From the NCBI GenBank assembly GCA_016930015.1, contig JAFGHR010000019.1, forward strand, positions 44,819 to 108,818: a stretch of DNA of 64,000 nucleotides, given 5' to 3'. The position numbers and the translations under genes were made by a program. Source of the DNA: Anaerolineae bacterium. GTDB taxonomy: Bacteria > Chloroflexota > Anaerolineae > Aggregatilineales > Aggregatilineaceae. Under the pieces are notes generated by a model, which saw nothing but the letters and a program-made list of their open reading frames with translations, did no database searches and was not told where the DNA came from. How positions within the stretch are numbered: position 1 is the stretch's first letter; each line of letters opens with the position of its first letter. This document shows positions 18,757 through 27,414 of this stretch, one piece after another.

Positions 18757-19707
18757 CTATTCGGCAAGTTCCGGGTCTTCGGCCTGCCCTTCAGGTTGAA
18801 TAGCGGTCACTTTGCCCCGTGCTCGAACCGATTTGATAATCTTGTCGATGACCACCGCCGTCCGTTTACTGTAATGCCACGCGATGCCGGGTTTTACATC
18901 CACCGGGCACATCACTACCAGCGACACCGCATGGGGTTCGCTAAACTCGATGATGTATACACTGTAGTGTTCGCCCTCAAACCGGGTCGAGTGGAACGAC
19001 GTTTCGCCAAGCACGCTCAACAGGGATGTATTCGCGCTGTGATCAAATGACAAGGCTTTTTTGAGCAGCATCAAGTCATATTCTTCGAGCGTACCGGCGG
19101 CGCCGATCATGTTTTTGTCAGCATCCATCAGGCCGACAAACTTCGCCCGCACGTGCCTGCTCAGCGCTTCAAGTTGGGCTGTAATCTGCTTGAACTGGGC
19201 CCGCCGGAGAATCAATGCAGCCGGGCGCATGCTGGGATCAAGACGGCGCTCACGGTCTTCCGGTGTGTAATGTTTCTGCGCGGCTGTCTCGGGCGGTGCC
19301 GCCGCATAGGGTCGGTGTGCCATCTTGAGTTCACGATCAATCCGCATCAAGATGAAATCGAGATTGATCGGTTTGCTCAAATAGTCGACTGCGCCCAACC
19401 GGAAAGCGGCGACCGCTGATTTTGCCGACAGGGCGCTATCAATCAAGATCACCGGCACGTGTGGGCACAAAATCCCCACTGCCGTGAGCAAGTCGATCCC
19501 GCTCAAGTCGGGTAGTTGGACTTCAACCAATGCCAACGAAAAATTACTGACCAGCAGTTGGTCCAGCGCGTCTTCAAAATTGACGGCTTCGCTCGTTTGA
19601 TACTCACCGACCGATATCAAAAGATCGGACAATGTTCGGCGAAGCTCACCGTCATCGGCCACGATCAGAATATGATCATGGTGTACCTGGTCTTCCTGGT
19701 TCGACAT
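18757..19707 (-). CDS. Receiver domain fused to a roadblock/LC7-like domain, phospho-acceptor Asp replaced by Glu
   Basis: This 316-residue protein has an N-terminal CheY-like receiver (residues 12-135): acidic pair D18-D19, switch Ser91 and conserved Lys112 followed by Pro. At the phosphorylation site, however, the motif reads ALVEVQLPDLSG, with Glu62 where Asp is expected. Glu at this position often mimics the phosphorylated state, so it may be constitutively active or signal without a kinase. After a linker, residues about 170-300 look like a roadblock/LC7 domain (FVGLMDADKNMIGAAG and the later VYIIEFSEPHAVSLVV), a fold that binds small Ras-like GTPases such as MglA. It lies just upstream of the chemoreceptor on the same strand. 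The LC7 assignment is by pattern only. Confidence 0.75.
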   Translation of the reverse strand: MSNQEDQVHHDHILIVADDGELRRTLSDLLISVGEYQTSEAVNFEDALDQLLVSNFSLALVEVQLPDLSGIDLLTAVGILCPHVPVILIDSALSAKSAVAAFRLGAVDYLSKPINLDFILMRIDRELKMAHRPYAAAPPETAAQKHYTPEDRERRLDPSMRPAALILRRAQFKQITAQLEALSRHVRAKFVGLMDADKNMIGAAGTLEEYDLMLLKKALSFDHSANTSLLSVLGETSFHSTRFEGEHYSVYIIEFSEPHAVSLVVMCPVDVKPGIAWHYSKRTAVVIDKIIKSVRARGKVTAIQPEGQAEDPELAE

Positions 19708-19727
19708 GTTAGTTTCTTTGCATATGC

Positions 19728-19749
19728 TGACATCATACGTATGTTGTCA
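19728..19749. promoter_or_regulatory. Near-perfect 22-bp palindrome upstream of the receiver-roadblock gene
   Basis: TGACA (19728-19732) and TGTCA (19745-19749) flank CATACGTATG (19734-19743); 10 of 11 base pairs match. It ends 20 bp before the start codon (minus strand), a typical place for a repressor dimer. From here to 20007 I see no gene, only AT-rich intergenic sequence. Confidence 0.5.
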
Positions 19750-20007
19750 TCCAAACGCTGTATGATACCCCGTTAAAAACAGAGTGGCCGTTGTATCAGT
19801 CATTATTTTCCGTTTTCTGAGCATGATGGTACCGATCACAGCGCGACGAATGTGTTTCCACTATATGCCATTATAACTTAACTCGTGCTTGGTATGATTC
19901 TGCATCAGTTATTCCGCTTAGGCAACTGGGCTATCGGCACCGCCAACACGTAATGGTACCGCGCTCAAATTCATCGCCCACACAACACAATCGCCGCATT
20001 AAACTGG

Positions 20008-22509
20008 CTAGCGCCAACCGAGTGTCAGCGCGGCAGGATCAAGCGGCCCTGTCGAACTGGATACCCGGATCATGCGTTCCTCACCCGGCTCCATATCAAA
20101 ATAATTGTCACTGAACCGGGCCGCCACATCCGGCAGCCGGAGATGAACAAAATAGGCGTACCCCGGTGACCGCAGGTGCACGTTGAGATGCTGCGCATCA
20201 ACCGGCTCGATCTGCATGTCCGGCTCGACAGGCTCCCGCTGTAAATCTTTGATCGCGGCGAAAAAGAGGCGGTTACGCAAAAAGATCGGACCTGCCGATG
20301 TGACAGACATATACCGGTCCGGACCGGCATCAATCGTGTCGTGCGCCCAGCGACATACAACGTGACTGTTGTTGGCTGCAACCTGGATCGCGTGCTGTTC
20401 TTCCCACACGACGCCCGCATCAAATGTGCCCAGCCGGACCGTGATCGTATCGACAATGTCGCACAGGGTATCATTCGTCACCCACAATTCAACGCCGCCG
20501 TTTTCCGTTTGTTTAAACGACGCCAGCACCGGGTCATATACTCGCCTGGCATAGTAGTATCCGGCTTTGCCGAAGCCATAATAATCAAGCACACTCCAGC
20601 TTAGAACCGGCCAGCAGTCGTTAAGCTGCCAGAACAATGTGCCCGAACAATGCGGCTTACGGCGCCGGAAATGTTCGATACCAAACTTCAGCCCTTCGGC
20701 TTGCGCGATCATGCTGAAATCGATGTATTCGTCCAGGTCCTGGGGCAGGCCGGTCACGTTCAGCATGAGGTTGTCGCCCTTGTTTTTGGGATTGTCCTTG
20801 TTATGGTGATCCATCGACGGGCTGTGATGAAACAGTTGATCGGGCGGGATGCAGCGCTCAAGTGTTTCGCGGACCGGCGCGGCGTGCATACCAAACTCGC
20901 TGATGAAACGGCCCATGTCATCAGCGTAACGCGGGTACGATACACCCGCCGGTGACCGGTCGATGACCGGCTTCTCACCAAAACGACGCGGCGCGCCCCC
21001 GTGCCAGACATCCCAGTTGTGGCGATCACCATCCGCCATGCTGTTGTGATCGTTGCCTCCATACGGGCTGCCCGGCCAATAGGGTGTGTGACCGTCCAGT
21101 TCGGCGACGGCCTCAGGCAGCACCCGATCGTAATAGAGCGCACCGGACACCCGATTATCCGGTTGATCCCAGTGATGGATATCGTGAATCCACTGGTTTT
21201 CGTTGTTACCACACCACAGCGCCAAACACGGATGACTCCGCAGGCGGCGCACCTGGTAACGGGCTTCGGCTTCAACTTCGGCCACAAACAGCGGATCATC
21301 TTCCGGATACATCGCACATGCAAACATGAAGTCCTGCCACACCAACAAACCCAGGCGATCACACAGCGCATAAAATGCATTATGCTCGTACATGCCGCCG
21401 CCCCAGACGCGCAGCATATTCATGTTCGCATCCCGCGCGGCGGTCAGCAGCATCTCGTAACGGTCCGTTGGAATACTGCCCACAAACGAATCAGCCGGAA
21501 TCCAGTTCGCGCCTTTGGCAAATATCGGCACGCCGTTGAGCACAAAACGGAAAAACCGGGTGCCGCGTTCTGTCATATCGGGGGACTGGTCTAACTCAAT
21601 GGTGCGGATACCGACCTGGCTGTTATGTTGATCAAGCTGATTATTATCCTGTGTCAACGTGACCTGGAGATCGTACAGCGCCGGGTGTCCCAGGTCGTGC
21701 GTCCACCACAGTTCCGGATTCTTGATCGTCAGGTAGGCCGTGGCCGACAGGGTAGACGTGTCACCGTCCAGCATGAGCACCTGTTTTATGTCCGGGCCAA
21801 GCTGGATGTGCGCAATGACTGGTTTTTGTGAACCAAAACGGTCAACTTCAACCTTAACAGTCACCAGCGCGACATCTTCATCGTGATTGATCGCCAACGT
21901 GGTAAAGTGAACGCCCCGGATAACGGCGCGGCGTTCGCGGCGCAGGTCTACCGGGCGCCAGATGCCGATCGTCGGCAGGCGCGGCCCCCAGTCCCAGCCA
22001 TAACCAAACTGCGCTTTGCGCATCACAACACGCTCTTCATTACGTCCCCACGACACAAACGGGTGATCGGCATCAACCTGTGAGAGCGGCGGATCAAAAC
22101 ACAGCGCCAGCGTATTCGTTTCGCCAAAACGCAGCTTATCAGTGACATCAAACACGGCCTCGCGGAACATGTTGCCGTGCCGCCCCAACAGTTCGCCATT
22201 GAGCCAGATCGTGACAAAAGCATCCAGTCCGTGAAACACCAGCCGGTAACGCTCATCTGGCTGGCACGGATCAGCAGGCACATCAAACGCGGCCCGGTAC
22301 CACCATTCACGCTCCTCCATCCAGGCGCATGCAGACTCGTTGCGGTCATAAAATGGATCGGCGATACGACCGGCAGCGATCAATGCGCTGTGCACATCAC
22401 CCGGCACCTCGACATGTAACCAATCGCTGTCATCAACTGTTGCAGCAAATGTACCGGTGTCTACACCCTCACCCGGCGCAAAATCCTGAAGTTTCCATTG
22501 ATCGAACAT
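20008..22509 (-). CDS. GH2 beta-mannosidase-type glycosidase
   Basis: This 833-residue enzyme hydrolyses terminal beta-mannose (or a related beta-linked sugar) from oligosaccharides. It has the GH2 layout: an N-terminal jelly-roll sugar-binding domain (about 1-190, with WLNGELLGRHGNMF), immunoglobulin-like domain, TIM barrel (about 320-620) and C-terminal beta domains. The acid/base motif CGNNENQW holds Glu437 and the nucleophile motif ISEFGMHA holds Glu538. The N-terminal WWYRAAFDVP and the barrel motif RVWGGGMYE favour beta-mannosidase over beta-galactosidase. There is no signal peptide, so imported oligosaccharides are the likely substrate. It starts 40 bp after an ABC exporter gene on the same strand; AAGGG precedes the ATG. 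Confidence 0.9.
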   Translation of the reverse strand: MFDQWKLQDFAPGEGVDTGTFAATVDDSDWLHVEVPGDVHSALIAAGRIADPFYDRNESACAWMEEREWWYRAAFDVPADPCQPDERYRLVFHGLDAFVTIWLNGELLGRHGNMFREAVFDVTDKLRFGETNTLALCFDPPLSQVDADHPFVSWGRNEERVVMRKAQFGYGWDWGPRLPTIGIWRPVDLRRERRAVIRGVHFTTLAINHDEDVALVTVKVEVDRFGSQKPVIAHIQLGPDIKQVLMLDGDTSTLSATAYLTIKNPELWWTHDLGHPALYDLQVTLTQDNNQLDQHNSQVGIRTIELDQSPDMTERGTRFFRFVLNGVPIFAKGANWIPADSFVGSIPTDRYEMLLTAARDANMNMLRVWGGGMYEHNAFYALCDRLGLLVWQDFMFACAMYPEDDPLFVAEVEAEARYQVRRLRSHPCLALWCGNNENQWIHDIHHWDQPDNRVSGALYYDRVLPEAVAELDGHTPYWPGSPYGGNDHNSMADGDRHNWDVWHGGAPRRFGEKPVIDRSPAGVSYPRYADDMGRFISEFGMHAAPVRETLERCIPPDQLFHHSPSMDHHNKDNPKNKGDNLMLNVTGLPQDLDEYIDFSMIAQAEGLKFGIEHFRRRKPHCSGTLFWQLNDCWPVLSWSVLDYYGFGKAGYYYARRVYDPVLASFKQTENGGVELWVTNDTLCDIVDTITVRLGTFDAGVVWEEQHAIQVAANNSHVVCRWAHDTIDAGPDRYMSVTSAGPIFLRNRLFFAAIKDLQREPVEPDMQIEPVDAQHLNVHLRSPGYAYFVHLRLPDVAARFSDNYFDMEPGEERMIRVSSSTGPLDPAALTLGWR

Positions 22510-22549
22510 ACATTACCCTTTACTAATAGCCGTTTTACGATGCAACCCG

Positions 22550-24352
22550 CTAATTCAAACAAGTATGATCTGAAACGCGTGTGCGTTCGCCGGTCTGAAC
22601 ACGCCACAGCGCCGCGTATAAACCATTTTGCTGCACCAAGTCGTCATGCCGTCCCTGTTCGCACACGCGGCCTTGTTCCAACACAAAAATGCGATCCGCG
22701 TTCCGGATCGTAGAGAGACGGTGTGCAATGACGATCATGGTACGCCCAACTGCAATCCGTTCCATCGAGCGCTGGATGGCCGCTTCGGTTTCGTTATCCA
22801 CCGAGGATGTAGCTTCGTCCAACACCAGGATGGGCGGATTTTTGAGCACGGCGCGCGCAATCGAAATACGCTGCCGCTGGCCGCCAGAGAGCTTTTGTCC
22901 CCGTTCACCGACAATCGTATCGTAACCGTCGGGCAGCGCCATGATAAAGTCGTGGGCTTCAGCGATCCGGGCGGCTTCGATGATCTGATCCATACTGGCA
23001 TCAAACGTGCCGTAGGTGATATTCTCGCGCACCGTGCCGTGGAACAAAAACACGTCCTGGCTGACCAATCCGATCGCGCGGCGTAAATCGGACAGGCTGA
23101 TATGATGCACCGATTCTGAATCGAGGCAAACCGCCCCCGCCTGCACATCATAAAACCGCAGCAGCAGCTTGATGATCGTGCTTTTGCCCGCGCCCGTAGC
23201 GCCGACAATCGCGGCTGTGTCACCCGCCGGAATATCCAACGAGAGGCCGCGCAGCACTTGCGACCCGTTGTTATACGCGAAATACACATCGTCAAATGTG
23301 ACATCACCGCGAACGGCTTGGGTTGGCAGCCGTTCCCAGCCATCGACGATCCGGGCTTTGATATCGAGCAGATCAAGAATCCGCGTGGCCGACGCCATCG
23401 CCCGCTGGTACAGGTCAAAGGTTTCGCCAAGAGCGGTCAGCGGCCACAGAAACCGCTGGGTCATCAATACCATCATGCTGAACACGCCCACGTTCAACTC
23501 GCCGTTCAGGGCTTTCCTGCCCCCGAATACCATGATCGCGATAAACGCCAACACGATCACAATCCGGATCACGGGACTAAACGCCGAACTCAGGGCGATG
23601 GCCTGCCGGTTGCGGCTGCGATACCGCTCACTCTCGCGGTGAATACGCGCGGTTTCGTGCCGTTCGGTCGTGAAACTCTTGATAGTCACGATGCCGCCCA
23701 GGTTATTGGATAGATGGCTGTTGAGAACGCTCACTTGCTCGCGGACGGCGGCATAACGCGGTGTGATCATGCGTTGGAACCACACCGATCCCCACACGAT
23801 AAACGGCATCGGAATAACAACCATCCAGGCTATCTGGGGCGCTGTGTAAAAAAACAGCCCGCCAACGACGATCACCGTCACCAAAACCTGGAGCAAAGCA
23901 TTCGCGCCGACGTCAAGAAACCGTTCGAGCTGGTTTACGTCGTCGTTCAAAATCGCCAACAGGCCGCCGGTGCTCTGGTCCTCGAAATAAGCCAGTTCCA
24001 GGCCCTGAACGTGTGTGTACGCATCAATACGCATTTCGTGCTGCAACGTCTGGGCCAGATTACGCCACAAAACGCGGTGCGCGTACTCAAATGCCGACTC
24101 TAATATCCAGACCAGCAGCGTCAGCCCGGCTAAAACCCATAACTGTGACATACCATCCGTCACACCCAGTTTGGCGATCAGCGATTCGTCGCGCTGAACC
24201 ACGACATCAACCGCCGTTCCGATAAGTATCGGCGGCGCTAGGTCAAATACTTTGTTCAGCACCGAAAACAGGCTTGCCAACACAACCGCCCGGCGGTGGG
24301 AACGCGCGTAGGTCAGCAGTCGTCGGAGAGGGTGGTGCGCTGAAGAAGACAC
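22550..24352 (-). CDS. ABC exporter half-transporter (probable homodimer)
   Basis: This 600-residue protein has a six-helix export domain (about 20-315) and a full ATPase: Walker [10 protein letters not shown], signature LSGGQRQR, Walker [13 protein letters not shown] and H-loop AHRLST. All catalytic residues are present, unlike the exporter pair at 11109-14771, so it can work as a homodimer. The start is GTG at 24352, supported by AAGGAG 9 bp upstream; no ATG fits as well. It precedes the beta-mannosidase by 40 bp and may share its transcript, although a metabolic link is not evident. The substrate is unknown. Confidence 0.9.
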   Translation of the reverse strand: MSSSAHHPLRRLLTYARSHRRAVVLASLFSVLNKVFDLAPPILIGTAVDVVVQRDESLIAKLGVTDGMSQLWVLAGLTLLVWILESAFEYAHRVLWRNLAQTLQHEMRIDAYTHVQGLELAYFEDQSTGGLLAILNDDVNQLERFLDVGANALLQVLVTVIVVGGLFFYTAPQIAWMVVIPMPFIVWGSVWFQRMITPRYAAVREQVSVLNSHLSNNLGGIVTIKSFTTERHETARIHRESERYRSRNRQAIALSSAFSPVIRIVIVLAFIAIMVFGGRKALNGELNVGVFSMMVLMTQRFLWPLTALGETFDLYQRAMASATRILDLLDIKARIVDGWERLPTQAVRGDVTFDDVYFAYNNGSQVLRGLSLDIPAGDTAAIVGATGAGKSTIIKLLLRFYDVQAGAVCLDSESVHHISLSDLRRAIGLVSQDVFLFHGTVRENITYGTFDASMDQIIEAARIAEAHDFIMALPDGYDTIVGERGQKLSGGQRQRISIARAVLKNPPILVLDEATSSVDNETEAAIQRSMERIAVGRTMIVIAHRLSTIRNADRIFVLEQGRVCEQGRHDDLVQQNGLYAALWRVQTGERTRVSDHTCLN

Positions 24353-24554
24353 GATCGAGAACTCCTTGTATGTTTCTATTGTGTGTCATCCACTTTTGCC
24401 AAACGATCGGCAAGAGCAAAACAACGCGCCCAAGTGTATCGCTTTTTTGAGTTAATTTGCGAGTTTTGTTAAAAAGCCTCACTTGCGCGGCTCGCGACCT
24501 TATGTCCTAATAACCGGTGTATTGCTGAGCTAATCTTTACCCAGGTAGAAAATC

Positions 24555-25628
24555 ATGGATCATCACATCTCGTTCGACCAAACCATTGCCTGCCTTGATG
24601 CCACGCACCAGCCCTACGACGTATTTTCGCTGCAACAGGATATCACGATCGTCGTCACCCAACGCGGCGGTCGGGTGTTGGGGCCATTCCTGCCAGATGA
24701 CACGGGCAGCCTGTTCTGGATGAACCGTGCCTGGTCAACGCCGGAGACGTTCCGGGATTTTCTGACCACCGGTCAAACCGACATAGGCGGTGAACGGCTG
24801 TGGATAGCGCCAGAGATTCAATACAACGTGCGTGATCGCGCCAATTTCAACACCAGCTACCGCCTGCCCCCGCAGATTGATCCCGGCCACTATACACTCA
24901 GCCGTCCTGATGCGCAGTCTGTACGGCTCCAACAACACATGACACTCCAGGCGTATAACCTGGCGGCGGGTGAAAAAACGCTTGACATCGATGTGTTGAT
25001 CCGACCGGCTGCCGATCCGCTGCGTTTTGTTACGGCCTACCAACACCTGCGCGACGGCGTGTTGTACGCCGGATACGAACAGATCGTCACCCTGTCCGAG
25101 CGCCACCATGACGCTATCCGGAGCGCATCCTGGAACCTGGTGCAGGTCCATCCCGGTGGACAGATGATCGTCCCCGTGTCACCATGTATGGACTACACCG
25201 ACTACCGGCGCGGACCACTGCCGGAAAACGCCCGTACACGCGACAACAACGCGATCCGAATCCCGATTGGCGGCGAGCACATGTTCAAGGTGGGATACAA
25301 AGCGGCCCACATCACCGGGCGCATGGCTTACTTCAATACGCTGGATGACACGCGTTCCTATCTGCTCATAAAGCGTTTTACCAACAACCCCTCATCGATC
25401 TACATTGAGGAACCCGCCGATCAGCCGGGCGTATTGGGCGATTCGGTGCATGTTTTTTACGATGGCGGCGCGTTTGGCGGCTTTGCCGAGATGGAATGCC
25501 AGGGCCAGACCATCGGCGGGGCTTCCGGCCAATCCAGCAGCACCGATTCGTTTATGCTGTGGCTTTATGTGGGCGCTCCGGACCGGCTCAACACCATAAC
25601 GGCGCACCTGCTCGGCGTGACTATATAA
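24555..25628 (+). CDS. Galactose-mutarotase-like (aldose epimerase fold) protein, function unassigned
   Basis: This 357-residue cytoplasmic protein has no signal peptide or membrane segment. Its N-terminal strand pair ITIVVTQRGGRVLGPF, the WIAPE segment and the long run of short beta strands recall the beta-sandwich of aldose 1-epimerase-like sugar-binding proteins. I do not see the catalytic His/Glu pair of galactose mutarotase clearly, so this is a family-level guess only. It is transcribed divergently from the exporter and beta-mannosidase genes, consistent with a role in sugar metabolism. An AGGTAG ribosome binding site lies 9 bp before the ATG. Confidence 0.6.
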   Translation: MDHHISFDQTIACLDATHQPYDVFSLQQDITIVVTQRGGRVLGPFLPDDTGSLFWMNRAWSTPETFRDFLTTGQTDIGGERLWIAPEIQYNVRDRANFNTSYRLPPQIDPGHYTLSRPDAQSVRLQQHMTLQAYNLAAGEKTLDIDVLIRPAADPLRFVTAYQHLRDGVLYAGYEQIVTLSERHHDAIRSASWNLVQVHPGGQMIVPVSPCMDYTDYRRGPLPENARTRDNNAIRIPIGGEHMFKVGYKAAHITGRMAYFNTLDDTRSYLLIKRFTNNPSSIYIEEPADQPGVLGDSVHVFYDGGAFGGFAEMECQGQTIGGASGQSSSTDSFMLWLYVGAPDRLNTITAHLLGVTI

Positions 25629-25686
25629 CACGGCTGGATACCCGTGTCCGGTTAACCGCACATATTGGGCAAAATGGCCAAATCTA

Positions 25687-25715
25687 TTGACGAACACACG
25701 CAGGCATGCTAGGCT
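25687..25715 (+). promoter_or_regulatory. Predicted promoter of the hom leader
   Basis: TTGACG (25687-25692) and TAGGCT (25710-25715) are separated by 17 bp, predicting transcription start near 25722. This places the peptide ORF at 25752 and the terminator at 25855 inside the hom leader, so that terminator is not simply the end of the upstream gene. Confidence 0.6.
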
Positions 25716-25751
25716 TTGCGCACATTACAGTCAACCAGTTATCATCAACTT

Positions 25752-25817
25752 ATGAAACATACAAACGTCACTCATACCGGCACTGCGCTTAACATGCACC
25801 CGGTTTCTTCAGGATAG
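25752..25817 (+). CDS. Thr-rich leader peptide of the hom attenuator
   Basis: This 21-residue ORF begins MKHTNVTHTGTALNMH and stops at TAG 25815. Four of its first 11 residues are Thr, encoded by ACA, ACT, ACC and ACT, well above the usual frequency. It starts about 30 nt after the predicted transcription start. I see no strong Shine-Dalgarno sequence, which is its main weakness. Its expected role is to sense charged tRNA-Thr by ribosome stalling, not to act as a protein. Confidence 0.6.
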   Translation: MKHTNVTHTGTALNMHPVSSG

Positions 25818-25854
25818 AGGCGGGTTCGGCGCCACTGCCAACCGATAACCCTCA

Positions 25855-25884
25855 AGCGTGGAGCAAACCGGCCCCACGCTTTTT
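25855..25884 (+). terminator. Intrinsic terminator inside the hom leader
   Basis: AGCGTGG (25855-25861) pairs with CCACGCT (25874-25880), followed by TTTTTGTTTT. The 12-nt loop contains AAACCGG, complementary to 25800-25806. It ends about 54 bp before the hom start. Confidence 0.85.
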
Positions 25885-25938
25885 GTTTTGTGGGTAGCAC
25901 ACTCTGTGCACACCGAGTGAGTTCAGGAGAGAAAACCG

Positions 25939-27024
25939 TTGTCAGCACCACGTCATATCCCGTTGATCGTTCTTGGGGTGGGGAATGTTGGACGCGCTTT
26001 TTTGGCCCAGTTGATGCAAACGCGGCAAAAACTGGTCGATCGGTATGATGTAGACCTTCAACCGGTCGCTCTGGCTGACAGCCGCAGCGCCGTAATGAAC
26101 ACCGAGGGACTCAGTCCAAACGCGGTTGAGGCTGTTATCACAGCCAAAAAGAACGGCCAATCACTGGCCGGACAACCCGGCTCGCTGGGCAGCATCACGG
26201 CCCATGACCTGGTAGCCCATGCTGCCGAAGCAGGATTACAACACGCCATCGTGATCGACACGACAGCCGCCGATGGTATGGAACAGGCGCTCAGCGCCGC
26301 GCTGAACCAGGGCTACGGCCTGGTGTTGGCTAACAAGCGCCCGCTTGCCGGATCGTGGGAAACAACCCGGCACTTTTTTGCCAGCACGCGCGTACGCTTC
26401 GAGGCGACGGTTGGGGCCGGGCTGCCGGTTAATTCCACGCTGCGTTACCTGATCGATACCGGCGACACTGTGTACCGCATCGAAGGCGCCTTGAGCGGCA
26501 CGTTGGGTTACCTGTGCAGCCGCCTGGAAGATGGTGAGGCTTTTTCCTCCGTGGTAACTACCGCCAAAGAGCGCGGTTATACCGAGCCTGATCCCCGCGA
26601 TGACCTGAGCGGCATGGATGTTGCCCGCAAAGCCTTGATCCTGGGGCGGTTAGCGGGCTGGCCGATGGAACTCAAAGACCTGCGCGTTGATCCGCTGTAT
26701 CCTGATGAGATGGCCGATATCACGGTTGAGGCGTTCATGGCCCAACTGCCAGACCTGGATACCGCATTTGCGGCCTACATGGGATCGCTGGCCGGGGTGC
26801 CGCGTTACATGGCCGAGATCACGCCAGACGGGGGTGTAGTATCGTTTAAAATGGTCGGTGAACGCCTGGCCGCCGAACTACGCGGCACGCGTAACCAGGT
26901 GTCGTTCACGACACAACGTTACGCCGATATGCCGTTAACCCTGCTTGGGCCGGGCGGGGGCATGGATGTGACCGCCGCCGCGGTCCTTCAAGACTGCCTG
27001 TATTTAGCACACAGCATGTGCTGA
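25939..27024 (+). CDS. hom: Homoserine dehydrogenase, short form without ACT domain
   Basis: This 361-residue oxidoreductase reduces aspartate semialdehyde to homoserine, the branch point to threonine and methionine. It has an N-terminal Rossmann motif LGVGNVGRAF, the catalytic-domain segments FEATVGAGLPV and GALSGTLGYL, and DLSGMDVARKALIL with the conserved Asp and Lys. Family members of about 430 residues carry a C-terminal ACT domain for threonine feedback; this one ends soon after the catalytic domain, so feedback by ACT is absent. The start is TTG, supported by AGGAGA 8 bp upstream. The upstream Thr attenuator would supply threonine control instead. metX and metY, which use homoserine, lie at 38513-41089. 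Confidence 0.93.
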   Translation: MSAPRHIPLIVLGVGNVGRAFLAQLMQTRQKLVDRYDVDLQPVALADSRSAVMNTEGLSPNAVEAVITAKKNGQSLAGQPGSLGSITAHDLVAHAAEAGLQHAIVIDTTAADGMEQALSAALNQGYGLVLANKRPLAGSWETTRHFFASTRVRFEATVGAGLPVNSTLRYLIDTGDTVYRIEGALSGTLGYLCSRLEDGEAFSSVVTTAKERGYTEPDPRDDLSGMDVARKALILGRLAGWPMELKDLRVDPLYPDEMADITVEAFMAQLPDLDTAFAAYMGSLAGVPRYMAEITPDGGVVSFKMVGERLAAELRGTRNQVSFTTQRYADMPLTLLGPGGGMDVTAAAVLQDCLYLAHSMC

Positions 27025-27035
27025 CGCATCGTTAA

Positions 27036-27093
27036 CACAAGCGCCCCTGGTCACTTTGCATGATAGTGCGTGTAGTGACAGGTGGCGCTTGTG
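27036..27093. terminator. Long imperfect hairpin after hom
   Basis: CACAAGCGCC (27036-27045) pairs with GGCGCTTGTG (27084-27093). CCT (27046-27048) then pairs with AGG (27080-27082) and GTCACT (27050-27055) with AGTGAC (27074-27079). This gives about 19 pairs around an 18-nt loop. No T-tract follows, so it may be a processing or REP-like element. The rest of 27094-27414 holds only the promoter-like sequence listed next. Confidence 0.6.
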
Positions 27094-27242
27094 CCAACAG
27101 ATCACCTCATTTATCGCCCTTTGCTGCTTTCCGCTCAAAAAATAACCCGGTAATATTGTACGAATATCATAAAACCATCTGACGCCCGACAGGGTATACT
27201 TCTGCTCAGCGTTTCAATTTGAATGCTAATAGTCGCAATAGC

Positions 27243-27270
27243 TTGTGCAAAGCATCTGTATTTTTATATA
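27243..27270 (+). promoter_or_regulatory. Possible promoter of the amino-acid ABC transporter operon
   Basis: TTGTGC (27243-27248) and TATATA (27265-27270) are 16 bp apart in an AT-rich stretch, about 140 bp before the binding-protein gene. The match is moderate. Confidence 0.4.
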
Positions 27271-27414
27271 AGCATCATAAAAATAGTGTATTTACCTGCG
27301 TGAATCAACAGCAGGAGGAATGTTTATCAAACGATCGGTTTATGCCTAAAACGCCATAAACACCCTATTTTGTTCTACATGCACCAAGTTATTAGCCCAA
27401 GTGAGGAGCACACC

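Larger units (their letters stand above)
25722..25938 (+). promoter_or_regulatory. Putative threonine attenuator upstream of homoserine dehydrogenase
   Basis: The leader contains a 21-codon peptide ORF with four Thr codons (25752-25817), a middle hairpin (GGGTTCGG with CCGATAACCC, within 25823-25852) and an intrinsic terminator (25855-25884). CCGGTTT at 25800-25806, near the end of the peptide ORF, is perfectly complementary to AAACCGG at 25865-25871 in the terminator loop. A ribosome finishing the ORF would cover 25800-25806. One stalled at the last Thr codon (25782-25784) would just leave it free. This is the geometry expected for ribosome-controlled attenuation; the mechanism is inferred. 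Confidence 0.65.

Noticed and set aside
24396..24413. TTGCC...GGCAA inverted repeat between divergent exporter and mutarotase-like genes
   Set aside because: Short and with an asymmetric centre; expected often by chance, so not listed as an operator.
25752..25884. Hom leader first considered as a cobalamin or other metabolite riboswitch because of GCCACTG
   Set aside because: The other conserved cobalamin blocks are missing; the Thr-rich ORF and complementary segments explain the leader better.
27320..27349. Nine-codon ORF (MFIKRSVYA) before the amino-acid binding-protein gene
   Set aside because: AGGAGG is only 1 nt from the ATG, no amino acid is enriched, and no terminator follows.
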